DNA from: an uncultured Flavobacteriales bacterium
GTDB lineage: Bacteria > Bacteroidota > Bacteroidia > Flavobacteriales_D > Sanyastnellaceae
Assembly (NCBI GenBank): GCA_905478325.1
Contig: CAJQIB010000027.1
Coordinates: forward strand, 33,185 to 97,184
Direction: 5' to 3'
Length of the DNA stretch: 64,000 nucleotides
Part shown: positions 46,479 through 56,798 of the stretch, one piece after another
Numbering within the stretch: position 1 is the stretch's first letter
Layout: each line of letters opens with the position of its first letter
Notes under the pieces: model-generated
Seen by the model: the letters and a program-made list of their open reading frames with translations, nothing else
Database searches by the model: none
What the model was told of the DNA's origin: nothing
Position numbers and translations under genes: made by a program

Positions 46479-47429
46479 ATGAGTACTTCCGTTTACCATA
46501 TCCCCGTTCTGCCTGAGGCTAGCCTCACAGGACTAGGACTCGACACCCGGAAGAACGGACGATTCGTTGATGCGACTTTTGGAGGTGGCGGACACACCCG
46601 ACTCATGCTGGATCAGCTCGATGAAAACGCCTACATCTACGGATTCGATCAAGACCCCGACGCCCAGGCCAACATTCCTGACGACCCTCGTTTTCAGTTG
46701 ATCCCTGAGAACTTTCGTTTTATCCGCAACTTCCTGCGCCTCTCAGGAGTGCGTGAGGTGGACGGCATCTTAGCAGATCTCGGGGTTTCCTCGCATCAAT
46801 TTGATCAAGCAGAACGGGGTTTTTCGATTCGAGGTGAAGCGCCTTTGGACATGCGAATGAACTCTAAGAAAGGCAAAAGCGCTGCCGATTTAATTGCGGA
46901 ATGTTCGCCGATCGAATTGACCCGGATTTTTCGGCAATACGGAGAAATCAATCGCCCCGACAAAGCCGCTTATGCGGTGGAACGCGCGCGAGAATCTCAG
47001 CGTATCACAACAACGCGCCAGCTCATGGACGCCCTCGTTGGCCAAGCTCCAAGAGGCCGTGAAAACAAATTCTTCGCGCAGGTATTCCAAGCACTTCGCA
47101 TTGAAGTCAATGATGAAATGGGCGCATTGCGCAGTTTACTCGAGTCGTCCATTGAACTCCTTCCGGAAGGAGGACGGCTCGTCGTGATCTCTTACCATAG
47201 CCTTGAAGACCGCTTGGTCAAGCACTTCATGCGTTCAGGAAACTTCGAAGATGAATTGCATCGTGATTTCAAGGGACAACTGCTTGCTCCATTTGACCTC
47301 ATTGCCCGCAAAGCCATTGTAGCCGATGCGGATGAAATTGAAGTCAATCCACGCTCTAGAAGCGCTAGACTTCGCATCGCACAGCGCACAGGATATTCTC
47401 CAGAACCATCCAAAACGGATGCCACATGA
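46479..47429 (+). CDS. rsmH: 16S rRNA (cytosine-1402-N4)-methyltransferase RsmH
   Basis: RsmH (MraW) methylates C1402 of 16S rRNA with S-adenosylmethionine. The 316-residue product has the SAM-binding motif DATFGGGGHT (31-40), YGFDQDPDA, the signature ILADLGVSSHQFD and the late VISYHSLEDRLVKHF. It lies second in the dcw cluster. The ftsL start overlaps its stop as ATGA, so synthesis is coupled. Confidence 0.97.
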   Translation: MSTSVYHIPVLPEASLTGLGLDTRKNGRFVDATFGGGGHTRLMLDQLDENAYIYGFDQDPDAQANIPDDPRFQLIPENFRFIRNFLRLSGVREVDGILADLGVSSHQFDQAERGFSIRGEAPLDMRMNSKKGKSAADLIAECSPIELTRIFRQYGEINRPDKAAYAVERARESQRITTTRQLMDALVGQAPRGRENKFFAQVFQALRIEVNDEMGALRSLLESSIELLPEGGRLVVISYHSLEDRLVKHFMRSGNFEDELHRDFKGQLLAPFDLIARKAIVADADEIEVNPRSRSARLRIAQRTGYSPEPSKTDAT

Positions 47430-48058
47430 AGTCATTCCTGCGTCGAATCACAAAAGGAAAAGAGAGCCAATCTGCTCCAGTAGCGAAGGGCAATCGCGTG
47501 CTTTCAGAAAAAGAAATTGCCGTACAGCAAGAACAACTTCAGGAACAACGCGCTCAAGCAGCAGCGAGACAACGCGCCATCCTATCCGCTCAAAAACAGG
47601 GCCCTCGGAACCACCCCAAAACGCATAGCGATGCGCAACCTCGTGTTGAGAAGCCTTCGTTCTGGAAACGATTCTCCTCAAAACGGAAGAAGCCAGACCC
47701 TCAGGTTCGCGCCGCAAAGCAAAAAAAGAACGCCATCGGCCCTGTCATCCGGGACCTCTTAAGCGGCGAGTTCTTAACCAAAGAAGGCGTCACCCGCCAC
47801 ATCCCCTATCTGCTATTCATCAGCGCCCTGTTCGTGGTGTATATCGCGATGGGATATCAGTTCGAACGCATTGAGCGTGAGAAGATGAAAAAGAAGGAAC
47901 GCATCGAAGAATTGAGCGCAGAGTTCAAAACACTTCAAGCTGATTTCGAAAGCCGCCTGCAACAGAGCAGCGTTGAGAGGAACATCGCGGACCTCGGCCT
48001 CATCCAGCCCGTTGAGCCTCCCTACTTGCTCGAACAAATCGTCCCAGCGCAACCATGA
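47426..48058 (+). CDS. ftsL: FtsL-like division protein with long cytosolic N-terminus
   Basis: This single-pass membrane protein lies at the ftsL position. One helix (about 126-143) is followed by a leucine-zipper-like periplasmic coiled coil (about 145-183) and the NIADLGLIQPVEPP stretch that Bacteroidota FtsL proteins show. At 210 residues it is about twice the usual length. The excess is a positively charged, Gln-rich cytosolic N-terminus (1-125) with low sequence complexity. It overlaps rsmH and ftsI by four bases each (ATGA). FtsL helps activate septal synthesis through FtsWI. Confidence 0.82.
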   Translation: MKSFLRRITKGKESQSAPVAKGNRVLSEKEIAVQQEQLQEQRAQAAARQRAILSAQKQGPRNHPKTHSDAQPRVEKPSFWKRFSSKRKKPDPQVRAAKQKKNAIGPVIRDLLSGEFLTKEGVTRHIPYLLFISALFVVYIAMGYQFERIEREKMKKKERIEELSAEFKTLQADFESRLQQSSVERNIADLGLIQPVEPPYLLEQIVPAQP

Positions 48059-50181
48059 AAAACCAGCACGAAATATCATTCCGTGGCTGGCTCGTTTTTG
48101 CTGCATTCGTGATGCTTGGACTTTCCGTGTTCGGTCGCATTCTCTGGATTCAGAGCGCAGAACACGAACAATGGAAAACCATCGGAGAACGGTTTGAAAG
48201 CAGTGTGCGCTCCATTGAACCTTCTCGCGGACAGATTTACGCTTCCAACGGAAGCGTACTCGCTACTTCGGTTCCTGTATATGAAGTCAGATGGGACAGC
48301 AAAAGCGAAGCCATCCAGTGGGATCAATTCGACCGGGATCTTGACAGCTTGTGCAGGGGGCTCAGCCGTATTCTCCAGAGCCACACCGCCAGTGAATACC
48401 GCGAAATCTTGCGGAGCGGTCGCAACGCAGGCCGCCGCAATGTTCTGATCGCGCGACGCGCTAGTTATTTGCAACAAAAGGCGTTGGTTGAATTGCCTTT
48501 TGTTCGCCTCGGTCGCTTTAAAAGCGGTTTTACGTTTGCGCGCAACGAAGTCCGAAGGAGACCCTTTGGGGACCTCGCAGGACGCACCGTAGGAATCGAT
48601 CGAGAAGAAAATCGGGTTGGCCTTGAAGGAAGTTGGAACGAGTCTCTTGCAGGAGTGACCGGCAAGCAACTGCAACGCCGCATTTCAGGTGGTGATTGGA
48701 TGCCCGTTTCCGATGAATTCATCATCGAGCCACAAGCTGGACTGGATGTGATTTCAACCATTGATATGCACCTGCAAGATGTCGCCTCACGCGCACTTGA
48801 AAAGCAACTTTTGAATCACAATGCCGCTTGGGGCACCGCCATTCTCATGGAGGTGGCAACAGGGAAAATCCGAGCAATGGCCAACCTGACCAGAGACGGC
48901 GATGGCACCGGCGACCAACCTCCTGTTTATTATGAGTCCTACAACCATGCGATTGGTACTGCTGTAGAACCGGGATCAACGTTCAAGCTAGCCTCGCTCA
49001 TGGCCGCGATGGAAGCGGGCGGAATTCAACCTGAAGATGAGATTGACACAGGCAAAGGCGTGGCGACCTTTCATGGACGTAAAATGTCGGACTCCAACGC
49101 GGACGAAGGGGGAAATGGCATCATCGATTTGGAACAGGTATTCGCACTGAGTTCGAACGTTGGAACTGCACTCACCATCAAAAAGGCATTCGACGACCGA
49201 CCACAAGTATTCTTGGATGCTTTGGACCGCATTGGCGTAAGCAATCCCACAGGCGTGCTCTTGAACGGAGAGGCTCAGCCACAAGTCTACAAAACGGCCG
49301 GTGACGACCTCTGGTCCAAGATTTCCTTGACCCAAATGGCCATTGGTTACGAATTGACTCAGACGCCATTGCAAACATTGGCCCTGTTCAATGCGGTTGC
49401 CAACAACGGGACGATGGTTCGGCCGCAGTTGGTTGAACGCACCGAACACAATGGACAAACTGTGACGCAATTCGGCACAGAAGTCATTCGTAAAAAAGTC
49501 TGTTCCTCCTCCACTTTGGAGACTTGCCAGCAGATGATGCGCAGTGCAGCTGACCCCGAAGGAAACGGCACTGCACAATACATTTTTGCGAAGAGTCCAT
49601 ACCGCGTTGCGGGCAAAACAGGCACCGCGCGCATTGCAGGGCCCAATGGATATGACGGGCGGTACCGCGCATCCTTCGCTGGGTATTTTCCCGCAGAAAA
49701 CCCGCGCTACTCCTGCATTGTTGTCATCGCTGACACCCGCAGCGGAGCGTATTACGGTTCCACCATTGCCTGTCCTGTTTTCAGAGACGTTGCCAACAAA
49801 GTCTACGCGACAGACCCCACGTTCCACCACACCACAACGGGACCACTGGCCAAAACACCTCATTTGCCCGGGTCAAAAGATGGAGCAAAGCCCGACCTCA
49901 TCGCATTGTACGATGCGCTGGAATTGCCCTACACAGCAACCGGGGAATCGGATTGGGTTTCCGTTGAAACCGCTTCTGAACAGGCTGCATTAACTGAACG
50001 CTTGATCGACCCCAATCACGTCCCTGATGTCCGCGGAATGGGATTACGGGATGCCCTGTACCTCTTAGAAAATGCCGGATTAAACGTGCAAACCGATGGC
50101 GCAGGAACGGTTCGCCGACAATCCATTAAACCGGGGACCGCACTACGCGCTCGCCAAACCATCACCCTCGAACTCTCCTGA
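48055..50181 (+). CDS. ftsI: Septal penicillin-binding protein with PASTA domain (FtsI/SpoVD-type)
   Basis: This is a transpeptidase that cross-links septal peptidoglycan. It has an N-terminal membrane anchor (about 12-32), a dimerisation domain, and a transpeptidase domain with all three motifs: SxxK as STFK (Ser308, Lys311), SSN (366-368) and KTGT (521-524). The C-terminal 65 residues form one PASTA domain (HVPDVRGMGLRDALYLLENAG). At 708 residues it is longer than E. coli FtsI (588) mainly because of PASTA. Its place between ftsL and murE supports the FtsI identity. The ATG overlaps the ftsL stop. Confidence 0.95.
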   Translation: MKNQHEISFRGWLVFAAFVMLGLSVFGRILWIQSAEHEQWKTIGERFESSVRSIEPSRGQIYASNGSVLATSVPVYEVRWDSKSEAIQWDQFDRDLDSLCRGLSRILQSHTASEYREILRSGRNAGRRNVLIARRASYLQQKALVELPFVRLGRFKSGFTFARNEVRRRPFGDLAGRTVGIDREENRVGLEGSWNESLAGVTGKQLQRRISGGDWMPVSDEFIIEPQAGLDVISTIDMHLQDVASRALEKQLLNHNAAWGTAILMEVATGKIRAMANLTRDGDGTGDQPPVYYESYNHAIGTAVEPGSTFKLASLMAAMEAGGIQPEDEIDTGKGVATFHGRKMSDSNADEGGNGIIDLEQVFALSSNVGTALTIKKAFDDRPQVFLDALDRIGVSNPTGVLLNGEAQPQVYKTAGDDLWSKISLTQMAIGYELTQTPLQTLALFNAVANNGTMVRPQLVERTEHNGQTVTQFGTEVIRKKVCSSSTLETCQQMMRSAADPEGNGTAQYIFAKSPYRVAGKTGTARIAGPNGYDGRYRASFAGYFPAENPRYSCIVVIADTRSGAYYGSTIACPVFRDVANKVYATDPTFHHTTTGPLAKTPHLPGSKDGAKPDLIALYDALELPYTATGESDWVSVETASEQAALTERLIDPNHVPDVRGMGLRDALYLLENAGLNVQTDGAGTVRRQSIKPGTALRARQTITLELS

Positions 50182-50187
50182 TTTCTC

Positions 50188-51645
50188 ATGAAGCTATTGA
50201 AAGACATCCTTTACGGAACGCGGATTCAAGAAATCACTGGAAGCACCCATGTGGCCATCGAAGACGTTGCTTTTGATAGCCGTAAGGTCAAGGCGTTTAG
50301 CCTCTTTGTGGCCGTTCCCGGAACGAAAGTAGACGGACACGACTACATCGATCAAGCCATCGAAAATGGCGCAATCGCAATCGTAGCAGAGCGGTTACCT
50401 GAAGAAAAAAAGGAAGGGATTGCCTACATCCGAGTTCACGATGCAGCTGCGTCGCTCGGCCCCATTGCAGCGAGTTATTACGATCATCCGAGCGCATCCA
50501 TGAAGGTCATTGCTGTGACCGGAACCAACGGAAAGACGACCACCGTAAGCTTATTGTACCAGCTTTTCCGTTCGATGGGACGAAAAACAGGGATGTTCAG
50601 CACCGTGGAGAACCGCATTCTGGACCAAACCATTCCGGCGACGCACACCACCCCAGACGCCCTGCAAATGCAGCGACTTTTCAGGGACATGGCGGATGCT
50701 GGTTGCCGCTATGTTTTCATGGAAGCAAGCTCTCATAGCATCCACCAGCACCGCTTGGCAGGCACGCAACTGACAGGAGCCGTATTCACGAACATCACAC
50801 ACGAGCACCTCGATTACCACGGAAATTTCAATGGCTACATCCAAGCAAAAAAAGGCTTGTTTGACCAACTCAACAGCGAAGCGTTTGCACTCTACAACCA
50901 CGACGACCCCCACGGAATGGACATGATCCATGACACCAAGGGGCGGATTGTAGATTATGCCCTCACCTCCATGGCTGATTACCGTGGACGCATCGTTGAA
51001 AATCAGCTCAACGGATTGCACTTGAATCTTGCCGGCCACGATGTGTACTCCCGGTTGATTGGGGGCTTCAATGCCTACAACCTACTCGCTGTGTATGCCG
51101 TGACGCAAGAACTCGGAATGGAGACCATGGAAGTGCTCACCCACCTCTCCATGTTGAAGCCTCCTGCAGGCCGTTTTGAACAAGTCGCGGCACCGATCGG
51201 CGTGACCGCAGTGGTGGATTTCGCGCATACGCCGGATGCCTTAGACAATGTACTGAAAACCATCGATTCGTTCCGTACCGGCACAACGCAAGTGATTACC
51301 GTGGTGGGCTGTGGAGGAGATCGCGACCCGAGCAAGCGCCCGGCCATGGCGCAAGTCGCTACCAAATGGAGTGATCGCGTCTTCCTGACTTCTGACAACC
51401 CCCGGAGTGAAGAGCCAGACGAAATTATTGAAGAAATGCGCAAAGGACTCGACCCCATTGACGCACGAAAATGCATTGCCATCGCAAACCGCCGTGAAGC
51501 CATCCGCATGGCCGCTCAATTGACGCAGAGCGGAGACATTCTCCTCGTTGCTGGTAAAGGGCATGAAACCTACCAGGAAATTCAAGGCATCCGCCATGAG
51601 TTTGATGACCGCGTTGAACTCGTTAACGCATTCAATCCCGCCTGA
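50188..51645 (+). CDS. murE: UDP-MurNAc-L-Ala-D-Glu:meso-DAP ligase MurE
   Basis: MurE adds the third residue of the peptidoglycan stem peptide. The 485-residue ligase has the ATP site TGTNGKTT (111-118), a substrate segment HEHLDYHG near 205, the carbamylated lysine region QAKKGLF (about 219-225), and the DNPR motif (403-406), which is diagnostic of meso-diaminopimelate specificity. The wall is therefore expected to be DAP-type, as in other Bacteroidota. It overlaps mraY as TGATG. Confidence 0.96.
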   Translation: MKLLKDILYGTRIQEITGSTHVAIEDVAFDSRKVKAFSLFVAVPGTKVDGHDYIDQAIENGAIAIVAERLPEEKKEGIAYIRVHDAAASLGPIAASYYDHPSASMKVIAVTGTNGKTTTVSLLYQLFRSMGRKTGMFSTVENRILDQTIPATHTTPDALQMQRLFRDMADAGCRYVFMEASSHSIHQHRLAGTQLTGAVFTNITHEHLDYHGNFNGYIQAKKGLFDQLNSEAFALYNHDDPHGMDMIHDTKGRIVDYALTSMADYRGRIVENQLNGLHLNLAGHDVYSRLIGGFNAYNLLAVYAVTQELGMETMEVLTHLSMLKPPAGRFEQVAAPIGVTAVVDFAHTPDALDNVLKTIDSFRTGTTQVITVVGCGGDRDPSKRPAMAQVATKWSDRVFLTSDNPRSEEPDEIIEEMRKGLDPIDARKCIAIANRREAIRMAAQLTQSGDILLVAGKGHETYQEIQGIRHEFDDRVELVNAFNPA

Positions 51646-52913
51646 TGCTCTATCATCTCTTCACATACCTCGACCAACTGTGGGATCTCCCCGGAGCAGG
51701 CTTGTTCCAGTTTATCTCGTTCCGTGCCGCTTTGAGTTTGATGACATCCCTGGTGATCGGCATCTTATTCGGCAAGCGCATTATTGAATGGTTGCAAATG
51801 CAGCAGGTCGGAGAAATCGTTCGGGACCTCGGTTTAGAAGGCCAGATGAACAAGCAAGGGACTCCAACGATGGGGGGCTTGATCATTCTTGCGGCCATCA
51901 TCATTCCGACGCTCTTGTTTGCAGATTTATGCAACATCTACACCCAAATGATGCTGCTCGTGACGGTGTGGTTGGGTGCCATTGGTTTTCTCGATGACTA
52001 CATCAAGGTGTTCAAGAAAAACAAAGACGGTCTTGCGGGTCGTTTCAAAATCATTGGTCAGGTTGGCGTTGGTTTAATCGTTGGCGCCATCATGTGGTGG
52101 CATCCGGATGTGACCATTAAAGATCCAGCCGATCGACAGTTTGTTGGACAGACCATAGAAATGACGGCTACCGATGGGCAGACGTTCGCCGTATTCGATC
52201 CACAGGGTGGGCAGACAATTTGGGAGGCCAAGAAGTCCTCACAAACGACGGTTCCTTTCATTAAAGACAACAACTTCGATTACGCTTGGCTCGTCGAGTG
52301 GATGGGACCGTATGCCATCGGATGGGGATGGATCGTCTTCATACCCATGGTGATTTTGATTGTCACGGCGGTCTCCAACGGAGCCAACTTGACCGATGGC
52401 ATCGATGGTCTTGCGACAGGAACAAGCGCCATCATCGGGCTTGGGCTTGCCGTGCTTGCTTACGTCAGTTCCAATGTGGTCATCGCCGATTATCTCAACA
52501 TCGTTTACATCCCATTGTCTGAAGAACTCGTGGTCTTCATCGCTGCATTTGTTGGAGGTTGCATCGCATTCCTGTGGTACAATGCCTATCCAGCACAAGT
52601 CTTCATGGGAGACACCGGAAGCTTAGCATTGGGCGGAATCATCGCTGCATTCGCTATTGCCATCCGTAAAGAATTGCTCCTGCCGATTCTGTGCGGCATT
52701 TTCCTCATCGAAAATCTCTCCGTGGTCATGCAAGTAGCGTGGTTTCGACACACACGGAAAAAGTATGGCGAAGGAAGACGGGTTTTTCTCATGGCACCGC
52801 TTCATCACCACTACCAGAAGCTCAACATCCCCGAATCCAAGATCACCGCGCGCTTCTGGATTGTCGGCATTCTGTTGGCCGTGATCACCATTGTTACCCT
52901 CAAAGTCCGCTAA
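51645..52913 (+). CDS. mraY: Phospho-MurNAc-pentapeptide translocase MraY
   Basis: MraY moves phospho-MurNAc-pentapeptide to undecaprenyl phosphate (lipid I). The 422-residue protein has about ten transmembrane helices, the catalytic Asp pair in GFLDDYIK (117-118), [10 protein letters not shown] (248-257) and [11 protein letters not shown] near the end. Relative to the 360-residue E. coli enzyme it carries a hydrophilic insert of roughly 60 residues (about 155-215) between helices, which would face the periplasm. I recall such an insert in other Bacteroidota. MurE and MraY overlap. murD begins 6 bp later. Confidence 0.96.
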   Translation: MLYHLFTYLDQLWDLPGAGLFQFISFRAALSLMTSLVIGILFGKRIIEWLQMQQVGEIVRDLGLEGQMNKQGTPTMGGLIILAAIIIPTLLFADLCNIYTQMMLLVTVWLGAIGFLDDYIKVFKKNKDGLAGRFKIIGQVGVGLIVGAIMWWHPDVTIKDPADRQFVGQTIEMTATDGQTFAVFDPQGGQTIWEAKKSSQTTVPFIKDNNFDYAWLVEWMGPYAIGWGWIVFIPMVILIVTAVSNGANLTDGIDGLATGTSAIIGLGLAVLAYVSSNVVIADYLNIVYIPLSEELVVFIAAFVGGCIAFLWYNAYPAQVFMGDTGSLALGGIIAAFAIAIRKELLLPILCGIFLIENLSVVMQVAWFRHTRKKYGEGRRVFLMAPLHHHYQKLNIPESKITARFWIVGILLAVITIVTLKVR

Positions 52914-52919
52914 TTCATC

Positions 52920-54356
52920 ATGACATCAGCACGACTACCCATTCTTGGAGCAGGTGAAAGCGGCGTTGGAGCTGCCCGACTCGCGCTGCTCAACGGTTTT
53001 GAACCGTGGGTAAGCGACGCAGGAGAAGGGGTGCTCGCCATGCGAGAAGAATTGGACAAGCACGGCATTGACCATGAATTCAATGGCCATTCAAACGATG
53101 CCATTCTAGAAGCAGCAAAAGCGTTGGGCTGGGTTATCAAAAGCCCTGGAATTCCAGAAACTGCTCCACTCATTGAACACCTTCGTGCAGAGGGAATCGA
53201 TGTCATCAGCGAAATTGAATTCGCCAGCAGACATGCTCAAAAGGAGAATGAGCAGGTCATCGCTATCACAGGTGCCAACGGAAAAACCACAACGACTTCT
53301 CTGGTGGCCGCGCTCTTGAAAGATGCCGGAAAAAACGTTGCATGCGTTGGAAATATTGGCAAAAGCTGGGCACGTGATCTGGCCGAGCGCGATCAGCCGG
53401 CAGCATACCAGGTGGTCGAAGTCAGCAGTTTTCAACTTGATGGCATCACCTCCTTTCGTCCAAACATTGCCATCCTGCTCAACATCACGCCAGACCACCT
53501 CGATCGGTATGCGGATGACATCGCTCGCTATGCCGATGCCAAATGGCGCATCACCGCTTACCAAACCAAGGAAGACATCTTGGTCATCAATGCCGAAGAC
53601 GACTTGTCCATGGAGCGCTGGAAATCTTCAGCAAAAAATCACGGCACGCAAGCTCGCGTCGTTGCCGTGTCCACTAGAAAAAACCTCAATGCATTGCGAA
53701 AAAGCCTTCACAAACAAGGATTGCATCCTTGGGCTGTCGCAGGAGTAGACCAGAGCAAACGACCCGAACGATTCACGATTCACATACCTCAACAAAAACC
53801 ATTTACCATGACCATCCAAGAATTGGCATTGCAGGGAAAACACAACCTGTACAACAGCATGGCCGCAAGCGTAGCGGCACGAGTTCTCGACTTGCGTAGC
53901 GAAGGCATCCGAGAGAGCCTCTCTCAATTTGACGCCATAGAACACCGCATGGAGTTCGTAAAAGAAGTGAACCAAATCAAATTCATCAACGACTCCAAAG
54001 CCACGAACGTGAACAGTGCTTGGTTTGCCCTTGAGAGCATGCGCGGTCCCGTCATCTGGATTGCAGGAGGCGTCGATAAAGGCAACGATTACAGCTCACT
54101 GCTCCATTTGGTATCCAGTAAAGTCGATCACTTGATTTGCTTGGGCAAGAACAACGAAACGCTTCTCTCCACATTTGGAGATCGCGTTGAAACCACACAC
54201 GAAGTTGAGGATGCCAATGCCGCCGTTCAGCTGGCATATGATTTGGGAATGCCCGGACACAGTGTACTGCTCTCGCCTGCTTGTGCGAGTTTCGACTTGT
54301 TCGGATCGTATGAAGAACGTGGACATGCGTTCAAAGCTGCTGTTAGGGGTCTCTAA
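52920..54356 (+). CDS. murD: UDP-MurNAc-L-alanine:D-glutamate ligase MurD
   Basis: MurD adds D-glutamate to UDP-MurNAc-L-alanine in the cytosol. The 478-residue ligase starts with the nucleotide-fold LPILGAGESGVGAAR, has the ATP site GANGKTTT (118-125), a middle ITPDHLDRY segment and the C-terminal ligase domain with NDSKATN and SPACASFD. It is about 40 residues longer than the E. coli enzyme. It lies between mraY and ftsW, with 2-6 bp gaps. Confidence 0.96.
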   Translation: MTSARLPILGAGESGVGAARLALLNGFEPWVSDAGEGVLAMREELDKHGIDHEFNGHSNDAILEAAKALGWVIKSPGIPETAPLIEHLRAEGIDVISEIEFASRHAQKENEQVIAITGANGKTTTTSLVAALLKDAGKNVACVGNIGKSWARDLAERDQPAAYQVVEVSSFQLDGITSFRPNIAILLNITPDHLDRYADDIARYADAKWRITAYQTKEDILVINAEDDLSMERWKSSAKNHGTQARVVAVSTRKNLNALRKSLHKQGLHPWAVAGVDQSKRPERFTIHIPQQKPFTMTIQELALQGKHNLYNSMAASVAARVLDLRSEGIRESLSQFDAIEHRMEFVKEVNQIKFINDSKATNVNSAWFALESMRGPVIWIAGGVDKGNDYSSLLHLVSSKVDHLICLGKNNETLLSTFGDRVETTHEVEDANAAVQLAYDLGMPGHSVLLSPACASFDLFGSYEERGHAFKAAVRGL

Positions 54357-54358
54357 AC

Positions 54359-55654
54359 ATGGGCCTTCTTTCGCATGAACAAGCCGCTTCAAGCGGCAAC
54401 TCGACACTGCACAAACGCATCGGCGCCTGGCTCGAAGGAGACAAGGTCATTTGGATGGTCACCTTGATCCTCAGCTTGTGTTCGCTGCTAGCAGTCTACA
54501 GTGCCATATCGTCTTTGGCTTACAAAACCGATGGCAGTTCATTGCGTTTCTTATTCAAGCAGGGAATCATGCTCAGCATTGGCTGGGGCGTCATGTTGCT
54601 CACGCACAAAGTGAATTTTCGCTATTTCTCACGGATATCGCAAGTTCTCATTTGGGTGGCAGGGATATTGTTGATTTTAACCCTGATTTTCGGAGCCGAC
54701 ATCAACGAAGCCAAACGGTGGCTGCGGATTCCTTTTGTGGGATTGACTCTTCAGACTTCTGATTTCGCAAAGGTTGTTTTGGTCACATTCGTGGCAAGAG
54801 AGTTGACACAACGGCGCATGCAATTGCATGATTTCAGAAACGGTGTCATGCCCATACTCATACCCATCGCGGTCATCTGCGGGTTGATACTGCCCGCTGA
54901 CTTTTCTACGGCCGCCATGCTCGCCATCGTCTGTGTCGGTATGCTCTTTATCGGCGGAATTCCATGGAGACACCTGTTCCGGATTGCCGGATTTGGAGTC
55001 ATTGCCTTGGTCGTTTTGTATGGGGTTGGAAAAACGGCTCCGGAAGTCTTGCCTCGTTTTGGAACGTGGGCTGGTCGGATTGAGCGCTTCGCAGGCATTG
55101 ACAAAGCAGCCGAAGGCGACGCCTTGGATTATCAGATTGAATTGGCTCAAGTCGCCATCAACCGAGGTGGTTTGCTGCCGCATGGACCTGGAACAGGAAC
55201 CTCGCGCAATTTCCTTCCCCACCCTTATTCTGACATGATTTATGCCTTCATTATTGAGGAATGGGGTGCGATCATGGGCGGTTTAGGGCTGGTTATGCTC
55301 TACCTCATCCTCCTCTTTAGAACAATCAGGATATCCACGCGATGTCCGAGGCATTTCGGAGGATTGCTCGCTATGGGGCTTGGGATTCTCCTTGTTTTCC
55401 AAGCCATGATCAATATGGCCGTTGCCGTGAGGCTCTTCCCCACTACAGGACAACCCCTGCCTTTGGTCTCATACGGAGGAACCTCCATGGTCTTTACATG
55501 CTTGGCGATTGGAATGATTTTAGCGGTGAGTCGATCGGTCACCGATCCAAAAGGATGGGAAAAAACGAGCGATGCAATGGACGCTCGAGACCATGAACGT
55601 GGGACGGGCAATCGTTTTATTGAACCCGAAAACTCCGCCACCAGTGAGCGCTAA
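54359..55654 (+). CDS. ftsW: Septal glycosyltransferase FtsW
   Basis: FtsW is the SEDS-family lipid II polymerase of the septum. The 431-residue protein has about ten helices and the SEDS hallmarks: SDFAKVVLV near residue 138, the long loop with AINRGGLLPHGPGTGTSRNFLPH ending in SDMIYAFIIEEWG (catalytic-region Asp, then Glu), and a late LPLVSYGGTSM. A hydrophilic C-terminal tail of about 45 residues is cytosolic. The murG start overlaps its 3' end. Confidence 0.95.
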   Translation: MGLLSHEQAASSGNSTLHKRIGAWLEGDKVIWMVTLILSLCSLLAVYSAISSLAYKTDGSSLRFLFKQGIMLSIGWGVMLLTHKVNFRYFSRISQVLIWVAGILLILTLIFGADINEAKRWLRIPFVGLTLQTSDFAKVVLVTFVARELTQRRMQLHDFRNGVMPILIPIAVICGLILPADFSTAAMLAIVCVGMLFIGGIPWRHLFRIAGFGVIALVVLYGVGKTAPEVLPRFGTWAGRIERFAGIDKAAEGDALDYQIELAQVAINRGGLLPHGPGTGTSRNFLPHPYSDMIYAFIIEEWGAIMGGLGLVMLYLILLFRTIRISTRCPRHFGGLLAMGLGILLVFQAMINMAVAVRLFPTTGQPLPLVSYGGTSMVFTCLAIGMILAVSRSVTDPKGWEKTSDAMDARDHERGTGNRFIEPENSATSER

Positions 55655-56789
55655 CACATCACTGAAACGGGTGGTTATATCCGGAGGTGGAACCGGGGGG
55701 CACATTCACCCGGCACTTGCCATTGCCGATGAAATTATCCGGAGACATCCCCAATGTGACATTCAATTCGTGGGGGCCATTGGACGGATGGAGATGGAAA
55801 AGGTCCCGCTTGCCGGCTACCCCATCACCGGGTTATGGATTACGGGGATCGATCGAAACTGGAAAAGCCTGCGCAATCTGCTCTTTCCATTTAAATTGAT
55901 TCACAGCTTGATTCACGCCAACCGCTTGATTCGCAAGTGGAAGCCCCAAATCGCAATCGGAGTCGGGGGCTTTGCCAGTGGGCCTTTGCTTCAAAGAGCC
56001 TCTGTCAAGAAAATCCCCACCCTCATACAGGAACAAAATTCATTTCCGGGAATCACCAATCGAATCCTTGCCAAAAGAGTCGACCGTATCTGCGCAGGAT
56101 TCCCCGGACTCGATCGCTGGTTTCCCGCAGACCGCATCGTTGAAACTGGCAACCCATTGCGGGAGCGCGTTGCGGCTCTGGCGAATACCATGGAAGACGA
56201 GGAACTGAGCCGAGCATGCCTCCATTTTGGATTCGACGACGATCGCCCATTGGTCTTTGTCATGGGGGGGAGTTTGGGTGCTCTTTCCATGAACAAAGCG
56301 GTGCAACACCTGTGCGAAGAACACGCCAACGGCCTGCCTTTTAATGTCCTCTGGCAATGCGGCGGACGTTACGAAACCACCTGCAAAGCGTGGTTGGAAT
56401 CACAAACAACTGCGGCCTCTGCCCAGATTCGCTGCCATGGGTTCATTGACCGCATGGATTGGGCCTATGCCGCAGCTGACGTGATCGCGAGCCGAGCTGG
56501 CGCCATGTCCATTGCCGAACTGGCGTTGGTCGGAAAGCCCACTATTTTGGTGCCCTCCCCCTTTGTCGCTGAAGACCATCAAACCCGCAATGCGGAATCC
56601 CTCAGCGAACGTGGGGGAGCCATTTTACTCAAGGATCAGCACGTAGTAGAACGATTGGGAGATGCTTTAAAAAACCTGCTTGAAGACACGGAAAAAAGCC
56701 AGTTGATGTCAAAGTCAATACAACAATCTGCTCGACCAGATGCCGCGGCTCGTGTTGTGGATACCATTGAATCACTCATTGAGTTGTGA
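55644..56789 (+). CDS. murG: Undecaprenyldiphospho-MurNAc-pentapeptide GlcNAc transferase MurG
   Basis: MurG (GT28) transfers GlcNAc to lipid I, giving lipid II. The conserved N-terminus is VVISGGGTGGHIHPALAIA, and the C-terminal acceptor region shows MGGSLGA and SRAGAMSIAE. The start is uncertain: ATG codons at 55572 and 55593 lie 60 to 80 bases inside ftsW, whereas a GTG at 55644 gives a 381-residue protein whose first residues precede GGGTGGH by the usual dozen. The GTG is preferred and overlaps ftsW by 11 bases. It is followed by murC 9 bp later. Confidence 0.93.
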   Translation: MSANTSLKRVVISGGGTGGHIHPALAIADEIIRRHPQCDIQFVGAIGRMEMEKVPLAGYPITGLWITGIDRNWKSLRNLLFPFKLIHSLIHANRLIRKWKPQIAIGVGGFASGPLLQRASVKKIPTLIQEQNSFPGITNRILAKRVDRICAGFPGLDRWFPADRIVETGNPLRERVAALANTMEDEELSRACLHFGFDDDRPLVFVMGGSLGALSMNKAVQHLCEEHANGLPFNVLWQCGGRYETTCKAWLESQTTAASAQIRCHGFIDRMDWAYAAADVIASRAGAMSIAELALVGKPTILVPSPFVAEDHQTRNAESLSERGGAILLKDQHVVERLGDALKNLLEDTEKSQLMSKSIQQSARPDAAARVVDTIESLIEL

Positions 56790-56798
56790 GTTTTTGTC

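Noticed and set aside
48988-49863. 291-codon minus-strand frame within ftsI
   Set aside because: Antisense to the transpeptidase domain with its SxxK, SSN and KTGT motifs. The product is Cys- and Val-rich without a fold signature.
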